64,000 bases of DNA. It comes from Calliphora vicina (Eukaryota > Arthropoda > Insecta > Diptera > Calliphoridae). This document shows, one piece after another, positions 9,791 through 21,328 of this stretch. The first letter of the stretch is position 1, and each line of letters opens with the position of its first letter. The notes below the pieces were generated by a model. That model saw only the letters and a list, made by a program, of their open reading frames with translations, had not been told where the DNA came from and did no database searches. The stretch is from the NCBI RefSeq assembly GCF_958450345.1, contig NC_088780.1, positions 132,570,226 through 132,634,225 of the forward strand, read 5' to 3'. Both the position numbers and the translations under genes were made by a program.

Positions 9791-11284
9791 TTTATAAATA
9801 TGTCAGAACTATTTAATGATAAAATGGGAGTGGTTGATGACTCATACCCTCCCCCTACCATACCTTAGCAACCAAATTCACCCCAACGCGCAGTGCGAGG
9901 TTATGACATTCTAGTTAATCAAAATTCCATATCTCGGTAATAAATAATAGTACATTTATAATTTTTGGTACAATATATAATAAGGATATTACACACATTT
10001 TTTTCAAAAATGGGCGTAATTGGACGACTGCCACACCCACTCCCCATATAAGTGAAACTATAAACTTTTTAAAATTGATAAAAAATTAAAAATCAATAAG
10101 AATTGTTACTAAAAAAATTGCAAACTAAATCTTTGCGTGGTCCGCTCGCTCATGTGAGTTTAATAAAATCGACTCCTTTTAGGCAAGCCAATCAGAATAT
10201 GTATTTTAAACTTTTGTTTTTATACGATTGCATTTTTGCCAAAATTTTTAAATTTTTTTGCAATTATAATTTAAGCGTGTTTCTAAATGACTTTCTTTAA
10301 ATGTGTAGCCCTCATTTTTAATATAGTTTTTCACGAAATCCTTCACTTTTTGAGCTTTTTTAGCATTCTAAGCACCAAATATCAAAAATATGTGAGCGCG
10401 AAAGTTTGCAATTATAAGATGTGACTATTGCAAAAACAATTTATAATAAGGACCAAATTCATAAAGTAAAAATATTAAAAGTCCGTGGAAAAGAAAAAAA
10501 AAACAAACACAATTCTTTACATGCATAACAATAACAAAGCAACGCGAACATAAACTAACAAAACACCTCACAAAAATTCAAAGTTGGACATCAAAAACAA
10601 CGAGGCCGCTTTGGTGTATGGGAGATAAATCAAAGAGATGCAAAAGGATGCAGCTGAAATTTCTAATTTTAGAATCTTGGAATATTAACTAATAAACCAG
10701 AAAAAATCCCATTGGAGACTTCAGGGGGGAACACAACTAAAACTATAGTTGAAATTGAAATATATGGACGAACGAATACTAAAAATTACACTGGGCAAAT
10801 ATTAATTTTATAAAAAATACACAAGAAGCTAAACACATTGTAATTATCTTAAAATTAAGTTAATACCTTCCAATTCAATATTCATTTTGATTTATTTCAA
10901 AAAAACATTTTTTTATATGCTTTTAATTAATTTAAAGTTGAGCTTAGTTTTCCACTTTTGAAGCTATTCTTGAAGAGTATAGTTGGAATAAAACAAATAA
11001 AACTATAAATATTAAAACCTTGTTTTTATAAGAAATAGTGATGATACATTTGGTGACAAAGTTTTCACTTTGTTTTTTTATTTTTGGCCTATGGGATCGA
11101 CCAGTGTGTTATGTACTGGTAGACTTTTCACAACTTGCCAGTCAAGATTCGTATGTAGCTCTAGTAATGCTCAAGATATATATCGGACAAAATAACAAAC
11201 AAAAATCCCCAAGAAGTTTCTTGTTTATCTAGCCATTTCACAGTTGTGGCAAAAGAAGCCACTTAGTTGAATTATCAGGCGCAG
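9791..11284. other. No gene; possible decayed dispersed repeat near 9800-10070
   Basis: The first 280 bp contain GACTGCCACACCCACTCCCC and CCATATCTCGGTAATAAATA, wording typical of fly dispersed repeats, but no second copy was matched in this window. The rest is AT-rich with nothing recognised. Confidence 0.4.
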
Positions 11285-11405
11285 AAATATATATTTATTT
11301 CTTAAAGAAGCACAAAGCGTCTTCATATTTCTGGACAAGTTTGGCATCATGCCACTATGGAAAAAAGACCCTTGAGTGGTATTCAAATAATAATGCTCTT
11401 AAGCG
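11285..11405 (+). pseudogene. maT-like mariner transposase remnant
   Basis: Plus-strand residues ASSYFWTSLASCHYGKKTLE, followed by WYSNN, match the second catalytic segment (FWPDLASCHYG---EWY--N) of maT-like transposases. The PD pair carrying the catalytic Asp reads TS here, so the copy is dead. The same motif occurs, inverted, in 20090-20520. Confidence 0.7.
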
Positions 11406-11579
11406 TAAGAGCATTAAGCAACTATAAAATCTTTAAAGGGAGGATATCCGGAAAAAGTGTATAAATTTATAAATACCGAATAATATGCCAATATTTTAAT
11501 TTTAATAAATTTACGTATTTTTGAGAATGTTTGTATTGAACGGTTTAAGTTTTATTTAACTTAATACAACTATAATTTA

Positions 11580-11765
11580 AAAATGGTTGCCACAAACACA
11601 TACTTAATTACTTCAATCATATATATGATTGATACAGTAATGTGAATCATAACTTAAACATATAATTTAAACAAGTTACCGTAATCATATACATAATTAC
11701 ATTGACCATAATATTGTTAAAAAAAAACATGTTGAAATGGTTATGGTAAAAATGCTCAACTATAG
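11580..11765. repeat. Decayed single arm of the palindromic MITE
   Basis: The order of words ATGGTTGCCACAAACACATA, GATTGATACAGTAATGTGAA, GTTACCGTAATCATATACAT and TGACCATAATATTGTTAAAA follows the right arm of the 2297-2795 palindrome. The outer CTCTGCGTGTAG end is lost. Confidence 0.7.
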
Positions 11766-12935
11766 TTTATATGAACAACCAGCCAATTAAATCGAATCTG
11801 ACTCTAGGCTAATAATTTAGGCCCCCATTATGGTGTTGTAAGCTATAAAGAGGGTACACATTTCTAAAAACATTTTAGGCTAAATGGCCGCTATAGTTTC
11901 ATATTACACAACTGGGGGATTGTGTAATCGATTCGAAAGGAAACATTTTCAAATTATAAATTTGAAAGATTTTTTTTAAGAACGAATTTCAAAATAAACA
12001 GCCATAACATAATTATACCTTATTAACTCAAGCAACCATTCTCATTTACTAATTTACTGTATTGCGGCTTTTTATTTATAAAAATAACTGCTAGCTAATA
12101 ATTAGTTTTTATGTCGTGTAAAAAACGTATGCATTTTATTTAAAATTCCTCTAGTAATAGTAGAAGTTGAAATTTTTGTAGTTCAAAAGTTTAAAATATT
12201 CATTCCACATGTAAAGTATTTTTATTACAAGAATGTTGCGTGAATACATGCAAAATATGCAAGAGAACATGTAGTGTAACACATGGCTGCAAGTGTTTTG
12301 CAAACAACATTTTTTTTAAGTCGACCAAAATATGTTCATTAGGGTATTCGATTTGTATAGATGCCAAAAAAAAGTCTTAGGGGTTGAAATTATTCAACAA
12401 AGAATTCGAAGCTACTTTGCCCTAGAAACCATAGTTCTGAAATGGATTTTGAAGTTGCAGAAATTCAAAAATACGTTGTAAGTAGTGACTCCCTGCAAAC
12501 TTTGTATAAAATTTGCGTTAACAGTTAAGTGTGCATCAGGATAATAAATCCGGACTTTTTTTATTTTATTTATCAATTCTTCAGAATAAATAAACATGTC
12601 TCAGAACACTAGAACAAGAAATAAGGGAAAAAATTAACATATTTTGAGAAATATTAAAATTAAATCAAAATTTTAATTCAAATATATCCATATTTATATC
12701 CATATTTCTATAGAGATATTTAGATTTACTGCTATGAATTTGATGATATTTGCAATGTATGTTTTCCATAGCCACGTTTTCTTACAATAGGATCTGTTAT
12801 TAGAATAACAATGAACAACTTTTTTCAGATACCCTAGCTTGAAGTAATTTTTTTATATTTACAATCAAAGTACACGCTTGTAAGCACATACAATTTTATG
12901 AAAATGAGCGAATACAATTAATCTTTAATCTATCT
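11766..12935. other. No feature recognised
   Basis: AT-rich sequence. No repeat pairing or coding signal was found. Confidence 0.5.
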
Positions 12936-13840
12936 ATCTATTTAAATAAAAATCAAATGTCGTTAGTTGGTAATTGCATCAGTAGAGAACGGCCGGAACG
13001 ATTTAGACAAATTTTTTTTAAATGTTGGTTTAGGTTAGGTTTATACGGAATGAAAAATATACCACGCCCACATTTTTCGATTTATCTAAAATCGGAAAAC
13101 GGCTACATCGATTTGGAAAATTTTTTGTTTGCATGATCATAGTAATACAATTTAAGTTTTTGCTGAAAGAAAAATTGACAACGCCAATTTTTTTTTTCGA
13201 TATATCTAACGATTTAACTAATTTTTTTTAATATTCGCAATAGTCCGCAAAAGTTTTTACATAAATAAAAATTGTCCACTTCCACTAATACGCCCACTTA
13301 TTAAATACATATGCAAAATACATCGGTCTGTGATCAATCATATTTCAGACCAAAATTCGATTACTTATATAAAAACTCACAATAGCTTAAATCGATAATA
13401 ACTTGGCCAATAAGCGTTTATTCAAGAAAAGCAGCTCCATCTGTGATCACTCATATTTCTGACCAAAAATCGATTTTTTATATAAAAACTCAAAATATCT
13501 AAATTCGCTAATAACTTGGCCAATAAGCGATCATTCATATTTCTGACCAAAATTCGATTACTTATATAAAGACTCAAAATATGTACATTGATTTATATGT
13601 ATTCTGTTGTTGCAAGACTTAGGTTTTTGACAACAAACTTAGGTTCTTTGTCTCTCAGTAGCGCTTCTATGTATATTTTATTCCATGGCCTATATGAATA
13701 AAAATTATCATTCATTAATAGGTTTTTTTTGTTCTTTTTAACCATTTTTACCCTTTTCAAACCGCTTTTCACAAAGTCACAAATAGAACACAAGCATTTT
13801 TTTAACTTGGACAGGACAACGACTGTCGGGTCAGCTAGTT
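12936..13840 (+). repeat. Dispersed repeat family A, copy 2
   Basis: Starts TTTAAATAAAAATCAAATGT and GTTGGTAATTGCATCAGTAG; ends ACTTGGACAGGACAAC then TGTCGGGTCAGCTAGTT. It carries two to three shortened internal units (CTTGGCCAATAAGCG near 13402 and 13517). Confidence 0.75.
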
Positions 13841-14720
13841 GTGAATAAATTCGAAAAAGATCCATCGATTTTTATGAACGATATCTCATTTTGTTCTTAT
13901 TACATGTGACTTTGTACAAAGTAATAAATCTGAACAATTTCTACCGTTTTCGATTTTTCGTGATTTTTATAAAAGAAAAAAAAAATATATTTTCACGTAA
14001 AATATATATTTTTTTGCTTCAATTTGTTATTATAACTCCGAAACTACTGAGCCGGTTGAAATTTAATATATATATGTATATGAAAACTTGTACACAGCAT
14101 GGGGAAAATGTTTTCAAATTTCAATCAATCGAAAGAATAAAATTTACTAACTACTCAATTTTATGTATATCAAAAAAAAAAAACTAAAATTTTATGAAAA
14201 TAAGCGAATTCACTTAATTTTGAATAAATTCGAAAATAATCCATCGATTTTTATGATCGATATCTCATTTTGTTCCTATTACATAGCGTTGCTATAATGC
14301 AATAAAGCTGAGCAATTCCTGCCGTTTTCTATTTTTCATGAGTTTTATAAAACAAAAAATTTCCTATTTTCACCTTAAAAATAAATTTTTTGCCTTGAAT
14401 TGGATATTATAACACTGAAACTACTGAACAATAAATAAAAGGATTAAAGGCTATGTAAATTTAAATTTTTATAAATTTACTTTAATAATATGGGACTAAC
14501 CGTTTTTGAGCAATTATTAATTATGTGGAGAAACGTCTAAAAAAAATTCACAATTTTACTTAGATTTTTTTTAAAAAAACCTCTCCATAGAATTTAAAAT
14601 TTGGACCATATTTGTACTACTGAAACCACACTATCTACATCAAAATTGTGTAGTGGTTTAAAAAGCCTCTAAAAGTTTTGTAATCGATTTTTAATTTGGA
14701 AATTGAGAAAATGTTGCATC
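13841..14720 (+). repeat. Dispersed repeat family J with a 379-bp tandem period
   Basis: GAATAAATTCGAAAA at 13843 and 14222 start two copies of a unit that includes CCATCGATTTTTATG, ATATCTCATTTTGTTC and AACTCCGAAACTACTGAGCC. After about 14460 a second block holds GGAGAAACGTCTAAAAAAAA, CTCCATAGAATTTAAAATTT and ATTTGTACTACTG. Both blocks recur at 22340-22860: the first inverted, the second direct. Confidence 0.7.
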
Positions 14721-14809
14721 TTCGTATATTTTGTGGCCATAAAACAACTTTTAAATTTATAATTATGATATTTGACGATTTTTTCGATATCAAATAGCAA
14801 ACCTAACCA

Positions 14810-15012
14810 AGACTACCTATACCCGATATATTGATGTATCAATCGTGTTTGTATGTTATTTTGAGGCTTCGGAAAGTTAATTTCAATAGGCAGTTGGACA
14901 GAACTATATCGGCACCGTTATCTATAACGACTATAACGTGAATATATGGGGTCACAAATGAAATTACAAACGGAGTGACAAACGCATATATATCCTTTCT
15001 ACTCTTGATGAA
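14810..15012 (+). repeat. Dispersed repeat family C, copy 3
   Basis: Contains TATATTGATGTATCAATCGT, GAGGCTTCGGAAAGTTAATT, GTTATCTATAACGACTATAA and TATGGGGTCACAAATGAAAT, matching family C with substitutions and short deletions. Confidence 0.65.
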
Positions 15013-15560
15013 GCGTCTAAATATTTGTGTACAATTTTTAATAGAGCACCTACCAAATTGTTTATAAGTACTACAATTAAATTAAATTTTAACCATTCTA
15101 AAATTCGATCCCTTAAAACCTAGCTCTTGCTGGTATTACTGTACATATGTATATGATGAAGAGTATCTTTTATATTTTATACTTTAATAAACTTTAAGCT
15201 CTTAGTTTAACCGTTTTCTTTTGTTTTTATGTATATTTTTTGCATGGAACAACTGCAACAATTACTTCCTGCCTGTAGGGTCTTGCAAATACAAGAGCAT
15301 TTTCTGAAATAAACTTGTGTGCACAATCTCATACATATAAATAAATCTCATAAATATCTATATGCACACAATTACACACAAGATAAATTTAGAACTTCTG
15401 CAATAATAATGTGTCCTTAAACACTGTAATGCAAATATGAAGGATGAGCAGTAGAGTGGTTCTTAGTTTACAATTTTGCGTTATTCAATGCTTCCAAGGT
15501 CTAACATTGTTCTACGTCATCTAAAAATCAAATGCTGAAAATTTTAACAAAAATCCCACA
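15013..15560. other. No feature recognised
   Basis: AT-rich sequence without repeat partners in the window. Confidence 0.5.
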
Positions 15561-15820
15561 AAGTCAAATTTCGGGAGGACATTTGTATGGGGGATTGGTG
15601 AAATAATGCAGCAATTTCGGCCATTAACAATAGGCTTCGTATTTGGGAAAATTTATATACTAAATATCATCGAAATCGCGACCTGTAGTTTATATGGACA
15701 GCCAGCCATACGGACGGACGGACATCGCTTAATCGACTCAGAAAGTGTTAATATTTTTGGGAGTTACAAACATCGGCACAAACGCATTATACCCTCCCTA
15801 GTATGGTGATGTAGGGTATA
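15561..15820 (-). repeat. Dispersed repeat family B, copy 2 (partial)
   Basis: The minus-strand form carries TTTCGGGAGGACATTTGTAT, CGGACGGACGGACATCGC, AATCGACTCAGAAAGTGTTA and the end ATACCCTCCCTAGTATGGTG. The 3' third of the full family is absent. Confidence 0.7.
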
Positions 15821-15979
15821 AATATAATAATTTTATAACTTTGATAAGCCATTACAACATGACACCAAAAAAATCATAAAATTTCCTACATAATTCAAAT
15901 CCCAAATTTTTCATTTTCAAAAATTTGTTTAAGATACATTTTGGCACTCTATTTGACTATAACTATTAAATAAATTATA

Positions 15980-16407
15980 CAGGTAAGCCTCCATTTACGC
16001 GGTACTTTATTTAAGCGAATTCGATATAACACGAACTTAAATTAGCAACCATTTTTTCAAATACGAGACTTTTTTTACACGATTTTTATATAATGCGGCA
16101 ACAAACAGCAATAAATGAAAAAAAAACACAAGCGACTAACAGATTTCACATTATTGTGTAGTTACGTCCACTTTCATTTAAGGTGACGATATGTTTGTAT
16201 GTACATTTGTGTTTTCTATTTAACGCGATTTTTAGGTCCCAATTTCTTTTTTGTTATGTAACTGCTGTATTGTTTTACGCGAAATAAAAAATTATTGGCC
16301 CCACAAAAGCATTTCGTTCTAAATTAGAACGAACCTCGTTTTACGCGAATTTGATTTACACGCTATTTTTTTGGGCCCAACAAACCACGTAAATGGAGGC
16401 CTAATTG
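15980..16407. mobile_element. 428-bp TA-flanked MITE, family G copy 1
   Basis: Terminal inverted repeats run from CAGGTAAGCCTCCATTTACG to CGTAAATGGAGGCCTAATTG, with TA immediately outside each end (15978-79, 16408-09). The interior has repeated GCGAATT, ACGCGA and TTTACGCG words. Its sister at 29712-30238 shares almost all of this sequence. The TA duplication and CAGG end suggest a pogo/Tigger-type family, by inference. Confidence 0.85.
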
Positions 16408-16624
16408 TATATTGTTTATTTGGACTTCACTAAGACATTATAATCAGATGTCAGTTGTAGTTTCATGTTTCTAAATCCGCTGAGAAACTTAAAATCAGAT
16501 GATATTCAACTAAGCTACTGGCTTTTGCAAACAAAGTTTGTCTTCACATACAAGCTCATACGCTTCGGGTTATCGTAATATATTATTTTATTTCAGACAC
16601 ACAAAATCATATTTCCAGGTCTCT
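16408..16624. other. Short spacer, nothing recognised
   Basis: No repeat partner seen between the MITE and the mariner fragment. Confidence 0.4.
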
Positions 16625-17130
16625 CAGCTTACTTTCGCATGGTAGCCTATTTTGCCTCCTTTTGGATGAATACTGCTACTTGCAAACGTTTTGAAATTGC
16701 AGATTGCGTAGCTCCGAATGATTTTACAAGCTCTTGTGGCATTTTACAACAATCTTCATGGAATAATGTATCCAATTCTTAGTCTTCAAAATTGTTTGGC
16801 TGGCCTGGGCGATCATTGCCTTCCGTGTCAAAATGACCACTTTTGAGCCGCACAAACCAGCTCTCGCAAGTTGAAACTGATAGAACACATTCACCATAAG
16901 CTTTGGTGAGCAATCGGCAGCACTTTTTTCAAATTAAACAAGTAAAGCAAAACTTCCGTCATATGACGCTTTGTGTGTACAAAATTCGACATTTTGGAAG
17001 CAGAACAAAAAGTGGTTGTTTACACTTTAATAATAAATAACTGAGTGAGAATAAATAAATTCAAAATTACATAAAATTTACTAAAAACAAAAACCGCGTT
17101 CAAAAGAAACGTCATGTATTGCTAATTTTT
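16625..17130 (-). pseudogene. Mariner (irritans-like) N-terminal half, dead
   Basis: The minus-strand start codon at 16990-16992 opens MSNFVHTKRHMTEVLLYLFN, followed by a region corresponding to the mariner HTH domains (LRELVCAAQKW, RPRPAKQF). Reading then continues to the segment equivalent to LGATQ-AIS-RL-A-G. Several frameshifts and stops are present, and the catalytic half is absent. GCGTTCAAAAGAAACGTC at about 17095 is shared with the mariner at 63480-63820, so the 5' end probably reaches about 17130. Confidence 0.75.
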
Positions 17131-17278
17131 ATGTCTTTGATTTCTTGAACAATTCTAGAAATTTAAAATAACAAAATTTGTAATTCATAGAACCAATCTG
17201 ACCTCAAATACTAGAAAATATGCTACAAAGTATTTTTTTAACCCATTTCGCTCCTAGATACAATTTTTATTTATTTTT

Positions 17279-17542
17279 TAACCTTCGCTTTACCAAAGGT
17301 TTTTTATGTACATGGTTTACCAATACCCACCCGGGTGACACTACACTTCTATAAATATATGCGACGAACGAAATTTTAAAAAATTTAAAAAACCTTATAA
17401 AAAGTTTAAAATGGTTCTATTAAATTCTATAGTACTCTAGAATTTGTTCAGTGATTACAAATTTCATTTAAATCGAAACAAAATCAAAAAAAAAATTAAA
17501 TCAATAAAATCGATGTGGTGGGTATTGGTAAAGCGAAGGTTA
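17279..17542. repeat. Inverted repeat with a 27-bp internal duplication in one arm
   Basis: The left arm starts TTAACCTTCGCTTTACCAA and ends TACCCACC. The right arm is GGTGGGTATTGGTAAAGCGA then AGGTTAA. The left arm equals the inverse of the right except for 27 extra bases between two TTTACCAA copies. The spacer is about 185 bp. Confidence 0.7.
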
Positions 17543-17699
17543 ACAAAAAAAAACCTTTTTAGGCTAATTATGCGATTTTTCGTTTTCCCAGAAAAGCCAG
17601 TTCAAAATTTCGAACAGTTAAGTTGGCACATACATATGTGATGTCCCGCATTTGCATGTAAATCATGGTTTTTATGTTTTATGAAACAGTTACATATGG

Positions 17700-18070
17700 G
17701 CAATTCCATATCATCGTATGTGACATTTGTACGCCTATAGAGTGGAATAGATTTTGCAGAAATAAGAGTATCTGAAAAATAATTTGGTCTTTATGTTCCA
17801 TTCAGACGGTACTATTATTTAACATAATAACAAGTTCTTTCGAATCATTGTTGTCCAAAATATCGAGCGAAATAAGAGAATATCGTACGTGACATAAAAC
17901 GGACACGAAATTTTTGAATCGTGAGAGGCGTTGTTTTCTTTTAACTTCTTACACTAAACGAAATATGTTTCCTTTACAATCCGTCATATTTAAATAAAAA
18001 TAATCTTTGGATGATTTTATAATAAATAAAATTAAATATCGTACGTGACATACCGTACGTGACAGATTTT
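17700..18070. repeat. Scattered CGTACGTGACA motif cluster
   Basis: The word ATCGTATGTGACAT at 17713 and ATCGTACGTGACAT at about 17881 and 18037, with CCGTACGTGACAG immediately after the last, give four close copies in 350 bp, all in one orientation. They may be ends or internal binding motifs of a decayed element. Confidence 0.5.
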
Positions 18071-19659
18071 TATCTTATAATAAAACAATATATATTCTGT
18101 AAATATATGTATACAAAAACTAAAAAAGTGAATAGAAAATATACTTTCAGTTTCAGTAAACAATTTGTCAAAAGCAAAAAAACAATCAGAGTCAAATTCA
18201 TTTCACACTACAAGCTAATTGGGAGCCTAGCTTATGTCGCAATTTTAGCCTAAAACATACCTAAAACATTAAAAAATTAAATATAATCAGTTTAAACTAT
18301 TATTTTTTGTCTTTAAAATGTTGCAATATGATCTAAATACTTCCACATAGTAACATTTTATCATTTTCTTCTATTCAAATCATCTTGAAAAATAGTTTCA
18401 AGGGTTTTTGTGTTTTCAGTCGTGATAGCAATTCTCGTGGAATTGACCATATGTTGGCAATAATTCCTCAAGTATATTATTTTAATTTTATTTTTTTTAC
18501 TATTTTTAAAAATTAATTTAAAAAATGTCTATTTTTGGACAATTTTTTTAATTTAATGTAATGCAGAAATTTGCCCCTAGCAACGAAGGGGAGGGGGATG
18601 GTCACGTCGGTTTTTTAGTTTTTTATTAGCTAAAAGTTGTGACTTAACATTTCTACTAAAATTTTTCAGAAATTCCACCTTTTTCCCATATAAATATTTG
18701 AGAAAAAAAATCTCGAAATCCTCGGTCCACACGCTAACCCATAATATGTGCTACTACTATTAAAATATACATTTTTAATTCTTATCATTATTTAGTGTTT
18801 TTTAGAAACAAAAACTATTTTTTATAAATTTAGTTTTAACAAAATTTTAAAAATATAAGCTTTGGGATTTGAGATATGAATGATATTTCATGATTTTTCT
18901 TGTTGGTATTAAATATCGACTTAAGAAAATTGTTATAGTTTATATTTAAATATCTATGGGTAAATGAATTACAAAAATAATTTTTAATTGCAATTTTTTT
19001 CAATATTTAATTTTTTAAATTTTACTGAAAATATTTTTAAGTTTGACCCAAAAAGTTTGGCAAAATTATAAAACAAGGGCCACCCTAATATGCAGTTTAG
19101 GGTGTCCCAGCTCAAATAGTTTTGATAAAGATAGACAATTTTACAACATTTTAACAGATTCGATATGGATTTCCATTCAGAATAATTTGTTATTGAATTA
19201 GCAATACCATTTTTATGACTACGAAGTAGAATTAAGTGCCTAATTTTCTATTGTTTAGAAATAGTTTTCAATAACTTTCAAATAAATCTATACTATTCAT
19301 TACTTCTATTAATAACACAACTTACGGTTTATTGAATAGGATTCAAGCGCTATATTAATTATTGATGATGTTTTTTTCTTCTACTGTTTTTGCTTACTTT
19401 AGAAATTCTATCTTTTGCTGCAATTATTATCTACAAGTGATAGTATTCTAAACCAATCTATAGAAGTAGAAACCTAAAACTTGTGTATTTACTTTACGAA
19501 ACACCACATACACACTACTTTTGTATTCATAACTTAAGAACAAAGCAACAAATATTAAAACAAAAAAAAAAAAAAAACTAAAGGAAATATAAATAAAAGA
19601 AAAGCCAACATTTTATTTTATCTCTTATTCTAGTGCACAGACACAAAGTCATATAAACT
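18071..19659. other. No feature recognised
   Basis: AT-rich. A G-rich patch near 18580-18600 (CAACGAAGGGGAGGGGGATG) stands out but has no partner. An A-run near 19560 is a simple repeat. Confidence 0.45.
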
Positions 19660-19920
19660 TTAAATATGAATATATTTATGTGGCGGGTGGAAATATGAAA
19701 GGCCGTAACTCCACAAGCCTCTTTCTTCATGATTAACCCATGAAGACTTTCTAAAAAACCAAGTGGTCCTGTGATATATCTGTGAGAAACGAACGATAGT
19801 TAAAAGCTGTTTTATTTGGCCGTTGCACAGTATGCACCGATAACTCTCTCTACCAGCCATAATTCCACTCCAAATCGTACATCTAAGTGGGTGTAATTCT
19901 CGCTGATGCACTGCGCTAGG
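19660..19920 (-). pseudogene. Probable transposase fragment (mariner-related)
   Basis: Minus-strand residues HQRELHPLRCTIWSGIMAGR resemble the HPQRVTVWCG--GGVIGPYF segment of QQDGA-type insect transposases. In the other frame VERVIGAY continues the match, so a frameshift is present. Nothing after about 19750 is recognisable. Confidence 0.45.
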
Positions 19921-20089
19921 CTTTTGGGTACCAAAAACATATTAACATATTCATTTAAATGAAAATTTGGACTGAGATCGAAATATCTTGACATAAGAAC
20001 ATAAATGTTATAAACAAGAAAACACTAAACTTACAGTTTTGATTTTATTATTTGATTGAAATTATTATTAAGATTTACAAAAAATATTA

Positions 20090-20520
20090 TTTTTATAGTT
20101 CTAATATCACTTGTGATGAATTTAATAACCTTTTCCGGAAACCCTTCCGTTAAGGTTTTTATAGAGCTTTCTGTCCATCTCCGTTTAAAATCAACCTTTT
20201 TTGTGCACTTCATTTATATTTTAACAAGAGCCCAATATCTCTCCACTAGCTACAGGCAGTTTGGAAGAAAAATACCACATTATTGTTCTTGTGGCACTAA
20301 AAACCTTACTTACCATAGTGGCAGGATGCCAAATCAGGCCAAAAATAAGTGGACACATTAAGAAGTCTTATGAATGGAATCATCCACTTTTGTAAACATT
20401 TCTTGATGTAAATTTCGGTATTTATAGAGCCCATTTTAACAAATGATTGGACATACCAAGAAATTTTTGCGAAAATTGTCTGCTTTTTCTACAACATTCC
20501 CTCGAGTATCAGCAGCATAC
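20090..20520 (-). pseudogene. maT-like mariner transposase, C-terminal part
   Basis: Minus-strand pieces in order are NLHQEMFTK, VDDSIHKTS, FGILPLW (equivalent to FWPDLASCHYG), ERYWALVK and FKRRWTESSIKTLTEGFPEK. They match the C-terminal half of maT-like transposases, where PIERYWALVK is typical. Frameshifts and stops separate the pieces. It directly abuts the Tc1-type end at 20524. Confidence 0.75.
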
Positions 20521-20523
20521 ATA

Positions 20524-20830
20524 CAGTGGTGGTCAAAACATATGCAACTAGCAACAGAATTTTACAAAAGTAGTTTAAATTAGTTTTAAAGGTAAATAAA
20601 AATATTCATTTGCTTATAATATTTTTTATTAATGTTTTAAAAATAAGAATTCAGAATTTTTTGCTTGAAAAGAAAAAAAATTAAAAAAAACTACGTATGG
20701 GTTGATATTTCATTGGCCAAAGCATATGCAACTAATTGCTTCGAAACTATTTGTGTCTATAAAACTTAATATTTGGTGGCAAATTCTATATTTTCAATGA
20801 CGGCCTTACATCAACACATTTGTGTTATTT
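20524..20830 (+). mobile_element. Solitary Tc1-type end with two direct repeats (IR/DR)
   Basis: The segment begins CAGTGGTGGTCAAAACATAT after a TA. GTCAAAACATATGCAACTA (20532-20550) and GCCAAAGCATATGCAACTA (20716-20734) are direct repeats 184 bp apart. This is the arrangement of the IR/DR subgroup of Tc1-like elements, where each copy is a transposase binding site. TATTTGGTGGCAAATTC at about 20771 is also typical of Tc1-like ends. No inverted partner end or transposase is found. Confidence 0.7.
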
Positions 20831-20940
20831 TTTGTGTTTTCAATTACGAAAATTATCTATTCAATAATTTTTGTATTTAAAATTCAACCAATAACGAAAC
20901 TTGTATATTCAATTGTCAAAATTATCAAATTCAAAACACA

Positions 20941-21065
20941 AAATTCAATAGAAAATATCAGAAAATTTTGTTTTTGAGCACATGAATACTTGATTCAATA
21001 ATTGAAAACAGTTCAATATGTAACAAATGTTTGAATTGAAACGGTTTAAGAAATAGTTTTTTCTG
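20941..21065. repeat. Dispersed repeat family D, copy 1
   Basis: AAAATATCAGAAAATTTTGT, TTTTTGAGCACATGAATACT and TTGAATTGAAACGGTTTAAG, ending TAGTTTTTTCTGTG, recur in the same order at 43668-43798. Confidence 0.7.
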
Positions 21066-21328
21066 TGTACATTATACAGCAGGTATAATTTATTACAAAA
21101 TTTGACTTCAATTTCTTTGGCCTCTAAATTTTTAGTAGAGTTCCTGTCAGGAACTTTTTGAGCCTTGTATGTTTTTAAACATGCATTGGCTTTAACTTTT
21201 CGTACCAAATAGTCCGAGTACTGAGCTAACCGGACTGCTTTCCTAATGAATGTGTTGATTTGAAAATGCTTTCTATTTATCGACGTTCGAAACATCATCT
21301 GGAACATTCCTTCTACCTGAACCAGTAG

